From NCBI GenBank assembly GCA_905369775.1, contig CAJPJR010000007.1:1-64000 (forward strand): a stretch of DNA of 64,000 nt, in the 5' to 3' direction. The notes under the pieces were generated by a model. That model was not told where the DNA came from and searched no databases. It worked only from the letters and a program-made list of their open reading frames with translations. Shown in pieces: positions 25,888-35,040 of the stretch. Each line of letters begins with the position of its first letter. Within the stretch, counting starts at the first letter, position 1. The DNA comes from Prevotellaceae bacterium UBA1746. GTDB taxonomy: Bacteria; Bacteroidota; Bacteroidia; Bacteroidales; Bacteroidaceae. Made by a program: the position numbers and the translations under genes.

Positions 25888-25936
25888 AAAAAAAAACAGC
25901 CGTCCGGCGAATCGTGGGGATTCGCCGGACGGCTGT
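25888..25936 (-). terminator. Strong terminator between convergent operons
   Basis: A perfect 18-bp hairpin (25896-25913 with 25919-25936, 5-nt loop). On the minus strand it is followed by a run of nine T, so it is a classic intrinsic terminator for the minus-strand operon. For the plus-strand polyene cluster, which ends at 25861, the same hairpin has only a weak T-rich flank. Confidence 0.92.
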
Positions 25937-25995
25937 CGGTTGTTGTGGGGAGAGGGTGGGCCGCCCCGTGATGGAGCGGCGGGCCTTCGTGTGGT

Positions 25996-27600
25996 TTACT
26001 CCTCAGATTTCTTTTCGGCGGGCGCAGCGTGGGTGGACGTTGCGGAGGAGTGTTCGCCGGAGGTGGTGCTGTGGTGAGTTGCACTGCCGGTGTTCGCCGC
26101 CGACTTCGAAGTTTCTGTGCCGGCCGCCGCTTTTTTCGTCTCTTCGTGACCCGTTTTGTGGGGGGCGGAGGGATTTTTTTTGGTGCCAACGGTGGATTTG
26201 CTCTCGGCTGAATGCACTTTGGCAGGACGCGCGGCGGGCGCTGCCGTGGAAGCGGCGGGGGTGTGATCGCTTTGGCTCAAGAAGCGCAGATAGGCGCCGT
26301 AAATGTGCGAAGAGTAGGCCTTGAAAATGTTGTTGGCGAAGAGGATGTCGGTGATCTTGTGCTCGGCCACGTACGACTTCATGTTTTTGGTGAAGTAGCG
26401 GGAGTCGATGACGTGGATCTCGGAGAACGAGTAGAAGAGGTAGCCGGGCAGGGTGTTGCCGAAGCTGTCTTTGAGGATGATGAGGCGGCGATGACCGGGA
26501 GTGGAGGTGCGGATGACGGCCAAACGGGTGTCACCGCCCATGAATGTGCAGTAGGCGCCGGGACTTCCGTCGCGATAGTGCTGGAAATAGATGCCGCGGC
26601 GCGGACGACCTTCGCCGACGACGCGATAATTCTTGTCGATGGTGTAGTCGGTGTAGGTGGCTGTGTAGGTGACGTCGCGGGGAACGTGGTAGACGAAGTC
26701 TTCGGGTGCATTTTTCAACGCGATATCTTTGGCATAGCCGTACATGCTGCCCACATAACCGTGAACCACTTTGCGATCATAGGCACTCAACGGTTTGAAA
26801 GGGACGCCGGCCACTTTGGCGAAGGCTTCGGCGGCGTAGAATCCGCCGAGCGGCGCCCAGTGGTGGTCGGTGCGCAAATAGATGGCTTCGGCGGCGTGAC
26901 GACCAAGTGGGGTGTAGACGTCGACGGCCTTCACACCCGGATCGAGTAAGGCGTAGGTGGCGCGGATGTTGGGATACTGCGGGCGCGAAATGCGGCGCGC
27001 TTTGTCGGGACAATAGTATTCGACGGCCGTGGGAATGAGCATGCAGTAGATGTTCACGCCCGGAAAAGTGGAGTGGTAGAGGTTGGCGGCGCGAGCATAG
27101 CCCACACAACCTTTACTGCTGCCGCCGAAGGCCATGAGGGCGCGCACATTCTTTCCGCTGCCCGTGACGATGATGCCGGCGTTGGAGATTTTGGCATTGT
27201 CGTCGGCCGTGAGATTGTTGCGGTAGGGCTCGATGTCGGGATTGGAGGCGCCGGCCTCGAGATCGTTGGCAGAAGAGCCGTTGCCGCCCGCCGTTTCGGG
27301 ATCGGGAGTGGCGGCGTGGAAGGTGATGTTCTCCTCGCCGGTGGAGAGCGCCAACCGGTGTTTCACCTCCATGCTCAGGGTCATGAAATGATCGCGGAAG
27401 GGTTCGCTGTCGCTAAACCAGGCCGAAACATCGCGGGTGAAGGCGCCGGACTGCAAGCGCGCCCAGGTGAAGGTGGGGAATTGGGCGAGTTCGCGCTTTT
27501 CGAGCGGGGAGTAGACGCTGCGTGGGAAGGTGTTGAACACGACGGCGAAGGCGGCGAAGAGGAGTATGATGAAGAGGGTGTAGAATCTACCGAATTTCAT
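25996..27600 (-). CDS. DHHW/AlgX-like O-acetylation protein with low-complexity tail
   Basis: A 534-residue protein with an N-terminal membrane anchor (residues 5-25). The periplasmic part is of the DHHW/AlgJ-AlgX type: LRTDHHWAPLGGFYAAEAF near residue 245 holds the name-giving Asp-His-His-Trp, and LKDSFGNTLPGYL near 365 has the Ser region of the SGNH-like fold. The last 100 or so residues are Ser/Thr/Ala/His/Lys-rich with no predicted fold. It is encoded 18 nt after the MBOAT gene, the usual AlgI/AlgJ pair. Together they should move acetyl groups to an extracytoplasmic polysaccharide. Confidence 0.86.
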   Translation of the reverse strand: MKFGRFYTLFIILLFAAFAVVFNTFPRSVYSPLEKRELAQFPTFTWARLQSGAFTRDVSAWFSDSEPFRDHFMTLSMEVKHRLALSTGEENITFHAATPDPETAGGNGSSANDLEAGASNPDIEPYRNNLTADDNAKISNAGIIVTGSGKNVRALMAFGGSSKGCVGYARAANLYHSTFPGVNIYCMLIPTAVEYYCPDKARRISRPQYPNIRATYALLDPGVKAVDVYTPLGRHAAEAIYLRTDHHWAPLGGFYAAEAFAKVAGVPFKPLSAYDRKVVHGYVGSMYGYAKDIALKNAPEDFVYHVPRDVTYTATYTDYTIDKNYRVVGEGRPRRGIYFQHYRDGSPGAYCTFMGGDTRLAVIRTSTPGHRRLIILKDSFGNTLPGYLFYSFSEIHVIDSRYFTKNMKSYVAEHKITDILFANNIFKAYSSHIYGAYLRFLSQSDHTPAASTAAPAARPAKVHSAESKSTVGTKKNPSAPHKTGHEETKKAAAGTETSKSAANTGSATHHSTTSGEHSSATSTHAAPAEKKSEE

Positions 27601-27618
27601 GTCGAACGAGCGCAGAGT

Positions 27619-29061
27619 TTAGAATCGGGTGTAGATAAATGCGTTGTTGGTGGCACCGACGAGCAGCGCAACCGAGAGGGTGAGTAGCGCAACCGAGACG
27701 ACGATGCGGAAACTCAGTCGAACCACCTGACCGGGGTAGCGTTGTGCCAGCGGCAGGCGAAGAATGGCCGAAGAGAGCCAACTGCGAATGGGTGTGCTGA
27801 GGAGAATGGCGGCCATCCACAACCAGAAATGGTCGAAGAAGGCACCGGTGGTGACAAAGTCGTGGAAGCGCGCGGCGTGGCCGGAAGCGATGGAGAAAAA
27901 GCTGGTGAGACGCGAGAAATCGTCGAAGTAGAAGATGCCCCAACCGATGAGGATGAGGAGAAGACTGTAGAGATGGAGCAACGGAGCGGGGATGTGTCGG
28001 ATGACACGCAGCAGGGTATATTTCTCCAGCAGGACGATGAGACCGAAATAGAGGCCCCAAAGCACAAAGTTCCAGCTCGCACCGTGCCAAAGGCCGGTCA
28101 GAAACCAGACACAGAGGATGTTGAGGGGCTGATGCCGCCGGTTTCCGCCCATGGGGATGTAGACATAGTCACGGAAAAAGCTACCCAACGAGATGTGCCA
28201 GCGGCGCCAAAACTCGGTGATGGAGCGACTGATGTAAGGGTGGTCGAAGTTTTCGTTGAAATGAAAGCCCAAACAGCGCCCCATGCCGATGGCCATGTCG
28301 GAATAACCGGAGAAATCGAAGTAAATTTGGAAGGCGAAGGCCAGAATGCCGATCCAAGCGCCGGTGGTGCTCAGATCGTGGAGCGAACCGCGGAGGAACT
28401 GGTCGACGATTTCCGAGAATTGGTTGGCGAGCAATACTTTTTTACCGAGTCCGATGAGGAAGCGGTAGGCCCCTTCGGCGAAGTCGGAAGCGCTGATGTG
28501 GCGGTCGCCGATTTCTTCGGCCACGGTGCCGTAGCGCACAATGGGACCGGCCACCAATTGAGGGAACATCGACACATAGAGCAGCAGGCGCCCGAAACGA
28601 TATTGCGCGGGCGCGTCTTTGCGGTACACGTCGATGAGGTACGACATGGACTGGAAGGTGTAGAAACTGATACCGATCGGGAGGGCTATGCCGGGAGCGC
28701 TCACCGGGATGCCCCAAGCATTGAGGGTGTGCGCGATGAAATCGGCATATTTGAACGTGCCGAGCACGGCGAGGTTGCCGAGAATGCCGAGAATGAGGAA
28801 GAAACGCGGGACGGGACTGCGGTCGATCGTGATGCCAATGAGGTAATTGAACACCACACAGCCCAGCATCAGAAAAACATACACCGGTTCTCCCCAAGCA
28901 TAGAAGATGAGGGAGAAAAGGATGAGGACGTGGTTCTTATAAGCCTGTTGTGGACTGTCGAGCAGGAGAGAGTCGTGACGATCGCGCCGAGCTGCCAGTA
29001 GGTAGAGCAGGGCGAAGAGCGGAAGGAATACAAAGAGGAAAAAGAGGTCGGAGAAAACCAT
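27619..29061 (-). CDS. MBOAT O-acyltransferase (AlgI/PatA/DltB-like)
   Basis: A 480-residue polytopic membrane protein of the MBOAT family. Conserved blocks include FSGYSDMAIGMGRCLGFHFNENFDHPY near residue 255, EFWRRWHISLGSFFRDYVYIPMGGNR near 280 and the catalytic His in LTGLWHGASWNFVLWG near 320. It moves an acyl group (usually acetyl) across the inner membrane to a periplasmic acceptor protein. The ATG at 29061 (MVFSDLF) gives the standard N-terminus; a start further upstream would add a soluble leader. Partners are the SGNH hydrolase 90 nt upstream and the DHHW protein downstream. Confidence 0.94.
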   Translation of the reverse strand: MVFSDLFFLFVFLPLFALLYLLAARRDRHDSLLLDSPQQAYKNHVLILFSLIFYAWGEPVYVFLMLGCVVFNYLIGITIDRSPVPRFFLILGILGNLAVLGTFKYADFIAHTLNAWGIPVSAPGIALPIGISFYTFQSMSYLIDVYRKDAPAQYRFGRLLLYVSMFPQLVAGPIVRYGTVAEEIGDRHISASDFAEGAYRFLIGLGKKVLLANQFSEIVDQFLRGSLHDLSTTGAWIGILAFAFQIYFDFSGYSDMAIGMGRCLGFHFNENFDHPYISRSITEFWRRWHISLGSFFRDYVYIPMGGNRRHQPLNILCVWFLTGLWHGASWNFVLWGLYFGLIVLLEKYTLLRVIRHIPAPLLHLYSLLLILIGWGIFYFDDFSRLTSFFSIASGHAARFHDFVTTGAFFDHFWLWMAAILLSTPIRSWLSSAILRLPLAQRYPGQVVRLSFRIVVSVALLTLSVALLVGATNNAFIYTRF

Positions 29062-29151
29062 GTGTCGATAGACAATGAGGAGGAGAGAGCGCGGACGAAG
29101 GAGGGAGACGAAGGGCCGAGAGGGCACCATTATGCGATAGGCGGAATGCGC

Positions 29152-29964
29152 CTACCATTGAAGAATGGCCGAGAGGCGGTTGGCCAAATAGTAGCCGTTG
29201 CGCCGCGCACCTTCGATGTTGGTGTGCGTGCCGTCGGTGGTGAAGCAGCGGCCGGTACGCTCGCGCGCTGAGCTCACACAACTCTCTTTGTCTTGTCGCA
29301 CCACGGCGAGACTGAGCCGATCGCCGCACTTGGCGATGGTTTCGGCCACGGAAAACAACCGCATATCGGGGATGGAGGTCGATTGCATGGGGGTGAGCAG
29401 CACGATTTGAGCGTGGGGGAAGATGCGCATGAGCAGCGTGCAGTCATAGCGCACCACTTCGGCCAGCGAGAGCACGTTGTTCGGCGTGCGCTGTGCGAAG
29501 AGGCTGTCGGGTTCCTCAAAGGCATGCGCCACGTCGCAGTCGAAAACGTTGGGGCGGTACTTGGGAAACCATGCGTCGTTCGTGCCGGCCGAGATGATAA
29601 TGAGTTGCGGTTCGGGTTGCCGGCCGCGATTCCAAGCATCGATCAAACGCTCGATTTGGTTGAACACCACATTGTTGTCGGAGAGACGTTCGGTGTTTTC
29701 GCGCAGATCGTGCCGCGTCGACGTGGTGTGCGTCCACGTGGCACCGCTGCGTGCATAGCTTTGACAAGAAGCGGGGCGCAAGCGTTCGGCAAACCACCGC
29801 GTCCAACCTTGCGCACCGGTACAGTTATCGCCGCCCAACCAGGTGTTGGAATCACCGAGGATCACGATGTTGAGCGAAGCGGCGCCGTCGGCCAACATCG
29901 TGGCCGGGAGCAGCAGGCAGACGAGTAGCAGCAACAGACGTTGTCGGAGGGAAGAGAAGATCAT
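29152..29964 (-). CDS. Secreted SGNH/GDSL hydrolase
   Basis: A 270-residue protein with a signal peptide (residues 1-25, ending LPATMLADG). The GDS motif (ILGDSNTWLGG, Ser near residue 39) is block I; SAGTND near 125 is block III, and DGTHTN near 243 supplies the catalytic Asp and His of block V. The set is complete, so it should be an active esterase or acetyltransferase. It lies in the operon between MurF-Alr and the MBOAT gene; an SGNH enzyme is the expected third partner of an O-acetylation system. Confidence 0.88.
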   Translation of the reverse strand: MIFSSLRQRLLLLLVCLLLPATMLADGAASLNIVILGDSNTWLGGDNCTGAQGWTRWFAERLRPASCQSYARSGATWTHTTSTRHDLRENTERLSDNNVVFNQIERLIDAWNRGRQPEPQLIIISAGTNDAWFPKYRPNVFDCDVAHAFEEPDSLFAQRTPNNVLSLAEVVRYDCTLLMRIFPHAQIVLLTPMQSTSIPDMRLFSVAETIAKCGDRLSLAVVRQDKESCVSSARERTGRCFTTDGTHTNIEGARRNGYYLANRLSAILQW

Positions 29965-29997
29965 GTGCGGGAATTCTTGGTGAGGTGCCCTTCGGCG

Positions 29998-32496
29998 TTA
30001 TTGGAAAAAGACCCGTTTCACGCGTTGGCTCACCGAAGTGAGCACTTCGTAGGGGATGGTGTCGAGTTGTTGGGCGAGAGTTTCGGCCGGCAGGTGGTCG
30101 CCGAAGATTTCCACGCGGTCGCCTTCGCGACAGGCGATGTCTGTCACGTCGATCATGCACACATCCATGCAGATGTTGCCCACATAGGGAGCGCGTTGTC
30201 CGTTGACCAGGCAGAAACCGTGGCGGTTGCCGAGACGGCGATTGAGCCCGTCGGCGTAACCGATGGGGATGGCGGCGATGCGCGAAGGACGATCCACCAC
30301 GGTGCGCCGACTGTAGCCCACCGAGGTGCCGGCAGCGACGTCGCGAATCTGCAGAATGGTGGTGCGGAGCGTGGCCACGTTGTCGAGCGAGCGGTTGTCG
30401 ATCGGATCGATGCCGTAGAGGCCTAAACCGAGGCGGCACATGTCGAGATGCCGTTCGGGAAAGCGCTCGATGCCCGACGAGTTGCAGATGTGACGCAATA
30501 TATGATAGGGAAAAGCGGCCTGCAATTCGCGCGAGGCGCGGTCGAAGATGGTGAATTGTCGCGTCGAAAATTCGTCGAAATCCGGCGAGTCGCTGCCCAC
30601 AAAGTGCGAGAACACTGAGCGGGGGCGCAGCGCTTGTTGGCGGTGCAGCACGTCGATGAGTTTCGGCACGTCGACATCGGGGTTGAAACCCAGGCGACAC
30701 ATGCCCGTGTCGAACTTGATGTGCACCGGATATTGGGTGATGCCTTCGCGACGCGCCGCACGAATCAGCGCGTCGAGCAAGCGGAAATTGTAGACCTCCG
30801 GTTCGAGTCGATATTTGAAGAGCGTGTGCAGCGCGCTCATCTCCGGATTCATGATCAGAATGCCGGCGGTGATTCCCGCTTTGCGGAGTTCCACTCCCTC
30901 GTCGGCCACTGCCACGGCCAAATAGTCCACGCCGAGATCTTGCAGCGTGCGGGCCACTTCCACACTGCCGCAGCCGTAGGCACCGGCCTTGATCATGCAA
31001 GTGATTTTGGTCTCGGGGCGCATGAACGAACGGTAGAAACGGAGATTGTCGGCCAGCGCACCGAGATTCACCTCGAGGGTGGTTTCGTGCACTTTGAGCA
31101 AGAGTTCGTCGGTGATTTGTTCGAAGGCAAAATCTCGCGCGCCTTTGAGGAGAATCACGTCGTGCGAGAGCTTGTCGAGCAAGCCGCTGTCGAGCAGCGC
31201 GCGGGTGTTGTCGAAGAAATGGGTTTCCGATTTGACCTGTCCGTCGAGGCGGCGCACGTCGGTGCCCACGCCGATGAGCAGATCCACTTGGCGGGGGGCA
31301 AGGAGTGCGGCCACGCGGCGGTAGAGCACCTCGGTGTCGATGCCCGATTGCTGGAAGTCGCTCAATACCAGTACGGAACGGTGGTGGGGCTCTTTGCGAC
31401 GTGCCAAGAAGTCGAGCGCGATGTCGAGCGAGGTGAGGTCGGAATTATAGGCATCGTCGATGAGCGTCAGGCCGCGCACGCCTTGTTTCACTTCCAGCCG
31501 CATGGCCACGGGAGTGAGGTGCGGCATGCGTTCGCCGATTTGTGTGGGGGTGAGATGGAGTTCCAGGCCGACCATGGCGGTGTGGATGGCATTTTCGATC
31601 GAGGCCTCGTCGTCAAAGGGGATGTCGAAGGCCACGATGCGCTGCCCGTCGCGGTCGTGGAGCCGAATGTGCGTCGTGTCCGGTGTGCTGCCGACGGTGG
31701 CGGTGTGTCCGGCGGTCGGAATCACCTCAGCGTAGAAGGCGGCCTGGGGCGAGCGCCGCGACCAGCCGATGCGCCGACCTGCATAGTGCGAAGCGTCGAG
31801 ACAACGATCGACGAGCGGATCGTCCACACAGTAGATCAACGCGGCGGTGTGCTTGAAGAGTTTGAGTTTCTCCATGCACTTTTCGTCGGGAGTGGCAAAA
31901 TTGGCCTCATGTGCGGCACCGATGTTGGTGAGCACGCCGAGGGTGGGACGAATGATGTGGCGCAGGGCGCTCATTTCGCCCGGACGACTGATGCCGGCTT
32001 CGAATAGGGCCACACGGCTATGCTCGTTGAGCAACCAAACCGAGAGCGGCACGCCGATTTGCGAGTTGTAGGAGCGCGGGCTGCGCGTCACCGTCTCAGA
32101 AGGGGAGAGCAACTGGTAGATCCACTCCTTGACTATCGTTTTTCCGTTCGAGCCTGTGATGCCCACCACGGGGATGTCGAAGCGCAGACGGTGCTGCTCC
32201 GTGAGGGATTGGAGGGCTTGCAGCGGCGAAGCCACCAAGAGAAAATTGGCCGCAGGATAGTGGGCCTGTGCGTCGTCGGGGAGCGTGCCGACCACAAAGT
32301 TGCGCACGCCGCGACGATAGAGGTCGGCGATGTAGCGGTGGCCGTCGCCCGTGCCGGTGCGCAGGGCAAAGAACAAGGTGGTTTCGGGGAAGACCAGCGA
32401 ACGACTGTCGGTGAGCAGGCATTCGATGTCTGCGTCGGTGGTGCCGATGCGGCGGGCGGAAATCAAATCGCTGATGTGCGAGATGCTATACGACAT
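29998..32496 (-). CDS. Bifunctional MurF / alanine racemase fusion
   Basis: An 832-residue fusion typical of Bacteroidales. The N-terminal half is the Mur ligase: ATP-binding GITGSNGKT at residues 112-120 and the DDAYNSD segment near 345. It would add D-Ala-D-Ala to the UDP-MurNAc-tripeptide. The C-terminal half (from about 470) is alanine racemase with the PLP lysine in CMIKAGAYGCG near residue 500 and the GYADGLNRR block near 755. Racemisation and ligation are thus joined in one protein. The ATG at 32496 (MSYSIS) is preferred over an upstream in-frame ATG because it gives the normal MurF N-terminus. It lies 96 nt after the GSCFA gene. Confidence 0.95.
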   Translation of the reverse strand: MSYSISHISDLISARRIGTTDADIECLLTDSRSLVFPETTLFFALRTGTGDGHRYIADLYRRGVRNFVVGTLPDDAQAHYPAANFLLVASPLQALQSLTEQHRLRFDIPVVGITGSNGKTIVKEWIYQLLSPSETVTRSPRSYNSQIGVPLSVWLLNEHSRVALFEAGISRPGEMSALRHIIRPTLGVLTNIGAAHEANFATPDEKCMEKLKLFKHTAALIYCVDDPLVDRCLDASHYAGRRIGWSRRSPQAAFYAEVIPTAGHTATVGSTPDTTHIRLHDRDGQRIVAFDIPFDDEASIENAIHTAMVGLELHLTPTQIGERMPHLTPVAMRLEVKQGVRGLTLIDDAYNSDLTSLDIALDFLARRKEPHHRSVLVLSDFQQSGIDTEVLYRRVAALLAPRQVDLLIGVGTDVRRLDGQVKSETHFFDNTRALLDSGLLDKLSHDVILLKGARDFAFEQITDELLLKVHETTLEVNLGALADNLRFYRSFMRPETKITCMIKAGAYGCGSVEVARTLQDLGVDYLAVAVADEGVELRKAGITAGILIMNPEMSALHTLFKYRLEPEVYNFRLLDALIRAARREGITQYPVHIKFDTGMCRLGFNPDVDVPKLIDVLHRQQALRPRSVFSHFVGSDSPDFDEFSTRQFTIFDRASRELQAAFPYHILRHICNSSGIERFPERHLDMCRLGLGLYGIDPIDNRSLDNVATLRTTILQIRDVAAGTSVGYSRRTVVDRPSRIAAIPIGYADGLNRRLGNRHGFCLVNGQRAPYVGNICMDVCMIDVTDIACREGDRVEIFGDHLPAETLAQQLDTIPYEVLTSVSQRVKRVFFQ

Positions 32497-32592
32497 GTGC
32501 AGATAGTTTTTGCGGCTACTCGCCGCGCCGGCACACGCGGTGTGTCGGCGAGGCGAGTGGTCTATGCGCTGAAAAGTGCCGCGAAAATACAA

Positions 32593-33546
32593 TTAAAATG
32601 GCGAAAAGCCCCATTTCGCTTTGAAAAGTTCGGCCTCGTGCCGGAGTTTTGCGCGAAATGCTCGGTGAGCGTCGCTTTCGGGGTGCAAAGGCCGATGTTG
32701 ATGTGCGCGCAACAGGCGGGCGCGTTCGCGCGCGAACGTGTGGAGTGCGGGCGCAAAGCACCAATCGGCGAAGCGCTCACCGATGAGCTCGACGGCCGTG
32801 TCGGAAGGGTGGAGCAGATCGCGAGCGTAATAGCGGTAGTCGCGCAGTTCGTCGAGCAGGAGTTCGTAGGCCGGGAAATAGACCGACCGTTCGTCGGTGG
32901 CACAAAGGGCATCGACGGCGAGCAGCAGACGTGCCTTGGCCAGTTGCGAAGCGTGCAGTCCGTATTTGGCGTAGCGATACGGGCTCACGGTCCACACCAC
33001 CTGCAACTCCGGTCGGAGCGCGCGCAGGCTGTCGAGGGCACGGCGGAGGTCGGAAGTGAGCGTCTCGACGTCGGCCGCGTGTTCGGTGAAGGCCGCCGCC
33101 GGTTGTTTGTGGCAGTTGGCCACGAGCCGGCCGTCCGGCAAACGATAGCAGCGGTCGGTGCCGAGCGTGAGCACGAGCACATCGGCGCGGCGCAGCAGGT
33201 CGCGGGCCGCACTGAGCGCATCGGTCGTGAGGCGGCGGCAGGTTGCGAGCTCGGCCGACGAAACGTGGGTCGAAAACCATCGGTTGTGCCACATGCCCTC
33301 GACGCCCTCGAAATAGGTGGCGTCGGGCAGCGGCGCAGTGTCGAGCAGGAGGCGGAGGTGGTGGGCGATGACCTGCGGTGCATAGAGCGGGCCGAAGGGA
33401 TTGACGAGGGCGTGCCCGTCGGGGAGTGCCGCGGCAATGTGCTGCCCGATGTGTTGGGCGAAGCACGAACCCAGCGTGAGCACTCGCGAGGCGGGTGTCA
33501 GCCGGAACGGCGCGGGCGGGAGCGCCACGGGGGTGAAGAGTTGCAT
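32593..33546 (-). CDS. GSCFA family hydrolase-like protein
   Basis: A 317-residue protein named for its N-terminal motif LTLGSCFAQHIG near residue 25, the SGNH-like nucleophile block of the GSCFA family. Further blocks are NPFGPLYAP near 50 and LTLGTDRCYRL near 125, and TVSPYRY near 186. The family is conserved in Bacteroidetes next to MurF-Alr, so a cell-envelope role is likely, but no reaction is established. The last residues (KWGFSPF) and stop lie in an A/T-run stretch (32583-32625) that resembles the 21-nt repeats of this genome. Confidence 0.92.
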   Translation of the reverse strand: MQLFTPVALPPAPFRLTPASRVLTLGSCFAQHIGQHIAAALPDGHALVNPFGPLYAPQVIAHHLRLLLDTAPLPDATYFEGVEGMWHNRWFSTHVSSAELATCRRLTTDALSAARDLLRRADVLVLTLGTDRCYRLPDGRLVANCHKQPAAAFTEHAADVETLTSDLRRALDSLRALRPELQVVWTVSPYRYAKYGLHASQLAKARLLLAVDALCATDERSVYFPAYELLLDELRDYRYYARDLLHPSDTAVELIGERFADWCFAPALHTFARERARLLRAHQHRPLHPESDAHRAFRAKLRHEAELFKAKWGFSPF

Positions 33547-33589
33547 CGCGGTGGAAAAGCGGTGGGCGAAAGAGCAGAGCCCGCCGCTC

Positions 33590-34942
33590 TTATTTGCGAT
33601 CCATATTGGTCACTCCGCCCCATTTGCACCACTTCACTTTGACGCAAGCGGGGTAGAGGCGTAGCGGATCGTGGAAGAGATCGATCGACTGGGCGATGCT
33701 TTCGTCGGTGAGCGGCACGCGACCTTCGAAGCGCACCGTGCCGTTGACGCGCACCGTGACGGGACGGTCGAAGTTCACCAACTTACTGTCCAAGAAGATG
33801 CGCACCTCGCCGCTGTCGGCCGGGCGCAATGTGCGCTTGAAGCGGAGCGGGATGCCCCATTCGCCGCCACGTTCCGTGACGGTGTAGGTCACCTCCTCGA
33901 CACGCAGATCGACGCGGTTCTGCTCGATGCGCAGTGTGTAGACGCGGCGCGGCGCCGTGGCGTCGTAGTGGTTCACGCCGTCGGGGCCGAGCGGCGAAGG
34001 CGTGTCGGTGGGTTGCGGTGCGTCGACGGCGAGGTTGTAGAAGCCCGTGCGGTAGCGGCCTCCCATCGGGAAATTCTCCCACGTGAAGGAGCGCGGACGC
34101 GTCACACGGCGGAAACCGGCCAGCCATGGGGTAGTGGGGCTGTAGTTGAAGCCGTGGCCTGCGCCGGGAACGAGTTCGATGCGGTGGCGGAAGGCACCGG
34201 GGTGCGTGCGTGCCGCGGCGTCAAATTCCTGTGCCGCCACTTGGGTGAGCCGATCGCGGCAGAATTGCTGGTCCAACTGACCGGTGAGGAGCGAAAAACC
34301 GATGTGCTCGCAGTTGACCACCGGGGCGTTCATGAGCGGCTCGCCGCCCGCCATCGGACCCGCCGCGGCCCAGTAGTCGGCATAGAACGAAGCCAGGCGC
34401 TGCGAACCGTAGCCGCCTTCGGAGATGCCGAAAACGTAGAGACGGGTGGGGTCGATCTCTGGCGAAGCCAGGGCGCGTTGCAGCAGTTGCTCCCAGGCCC
34501 ACTGTTTCGAGGCCTGATACCAGCGATACCAAGCACCCGTGCGGGGAATGCGGGGGATGAAATAGGCCGAGGGGGCATCGGCAAACCGCAGTGCCCACTC
34601 GCGACTCACGTTCCACTCATCGTCGGGCGAACCGCTGCCGTGGAGGTAGAGAAACAGCGGCCAGCCCGCTTCGGGGCGCTGGCCTTTCGTGCCGTAGTAG
34701 AACTGCATGGTGGCGTCGGGCTCCAGCTGTGCGGGGATTTGCACCTCGCCCGGTGCGGCGGTGCCCAGCGGACTGAGCGGGGGGAGTTGGAACGAGTGGT
34801 CGGCGGCCAGACGGGCACGCCAAGCCTGCCACGCGCGATCTTGGGCGGCGGGCACTTCGGCGGGCGTGAGGCGGCGTGCGCCGAGGGGAAGACAGCCGAC
34901 GAGCAGCAGCAGGGTGAGAAGGGAGCGGAGTAGAGTTCGCAT
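33590..34942 (-). CDS. Lipoprotein alpha/beta-hydrolase (esterase-like)
   Basis: A 450-residue protein with a lipoprotein signal (MRTLLRSLLTLLLLVGC, Cys near residue 17). The hydrolase core has an oxyanion segment YLHGSGSPDDEW near 105, the nucleophile elbow GISEGGYGS near 180 and a likely catalytic His in GAGHGFNYSP near 275. The C-terminal 150 residues are beta-rich and may form an added domain. Substrate unknown; family members include carbohydrate and feruloyl-type esterases. The ATG at 34942 gives the signal; the frame is open further upstream. It is the first gene of the six-gene operon, about 28 nt after the predicted start of transcription. Confidence 0.82.
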   Translation of the reverse strand: MRTLLRSLLTLLLLVGCLPLGARRLTPAEVPAAQDRAWQAWRARLAADHSFQLPPLSPLGTAAPGEVQIPAQLEPDATMQFYYGTKGQRPEAGWPLFLYLHGSGSPDDEWNVSREWALRFADAPSAYFIPRIPRTGAWYRWYQASKQWAWEQLLQRALASPEIDPTRLYVFGISEGGYGSQRLASFYADYWAAAGPMAGGEPLMNAPVVNCEHIGFSLLTGQLDQQFCRDRLTQVAAQEFDAAARTHPGAFRHRIELVPGAGHGFNYSPTTPWLAGFRRVTRPRSFTWENFPMGGRYRTGFYNLAVDAPQPTDTPSPLGPDGVNHYDATAPRRVYTLRIEQNRVDLRVEEVTYTVTERGGEWGIPLRFKRTLRPADSGEVRIFLDSKLVNFDRPVTVRVNGTVRFEGRVPLTDESIAQSIDLFHDPLRLYPACVKVKWCKWGGVTNMDRK

Positions 34943-34976
34943 GGTGGGGAATGGAGGGTTTGGATGATGATCTGGG

Positions 34977-35008
34977 CAAATGTAGTGAATTTTGTCAGGA
35001 TCGACAAA
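34977..35008 (-). promoter_or_regulatory. Promoter of the esterase-GSCFA-MurF/Alr-O-acetylation operon
   Basis: On the minus strand TTTG (35008-35005) is followed after 20 nt by TACATTTG (34984-34977), an exact match to TTTG-N20-TAnnTTTG. Confidence 0.85.
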
Positions 35009-35040
35009 TTTTTCCCCTGTCATTTTTTCGACGGTTTCTC

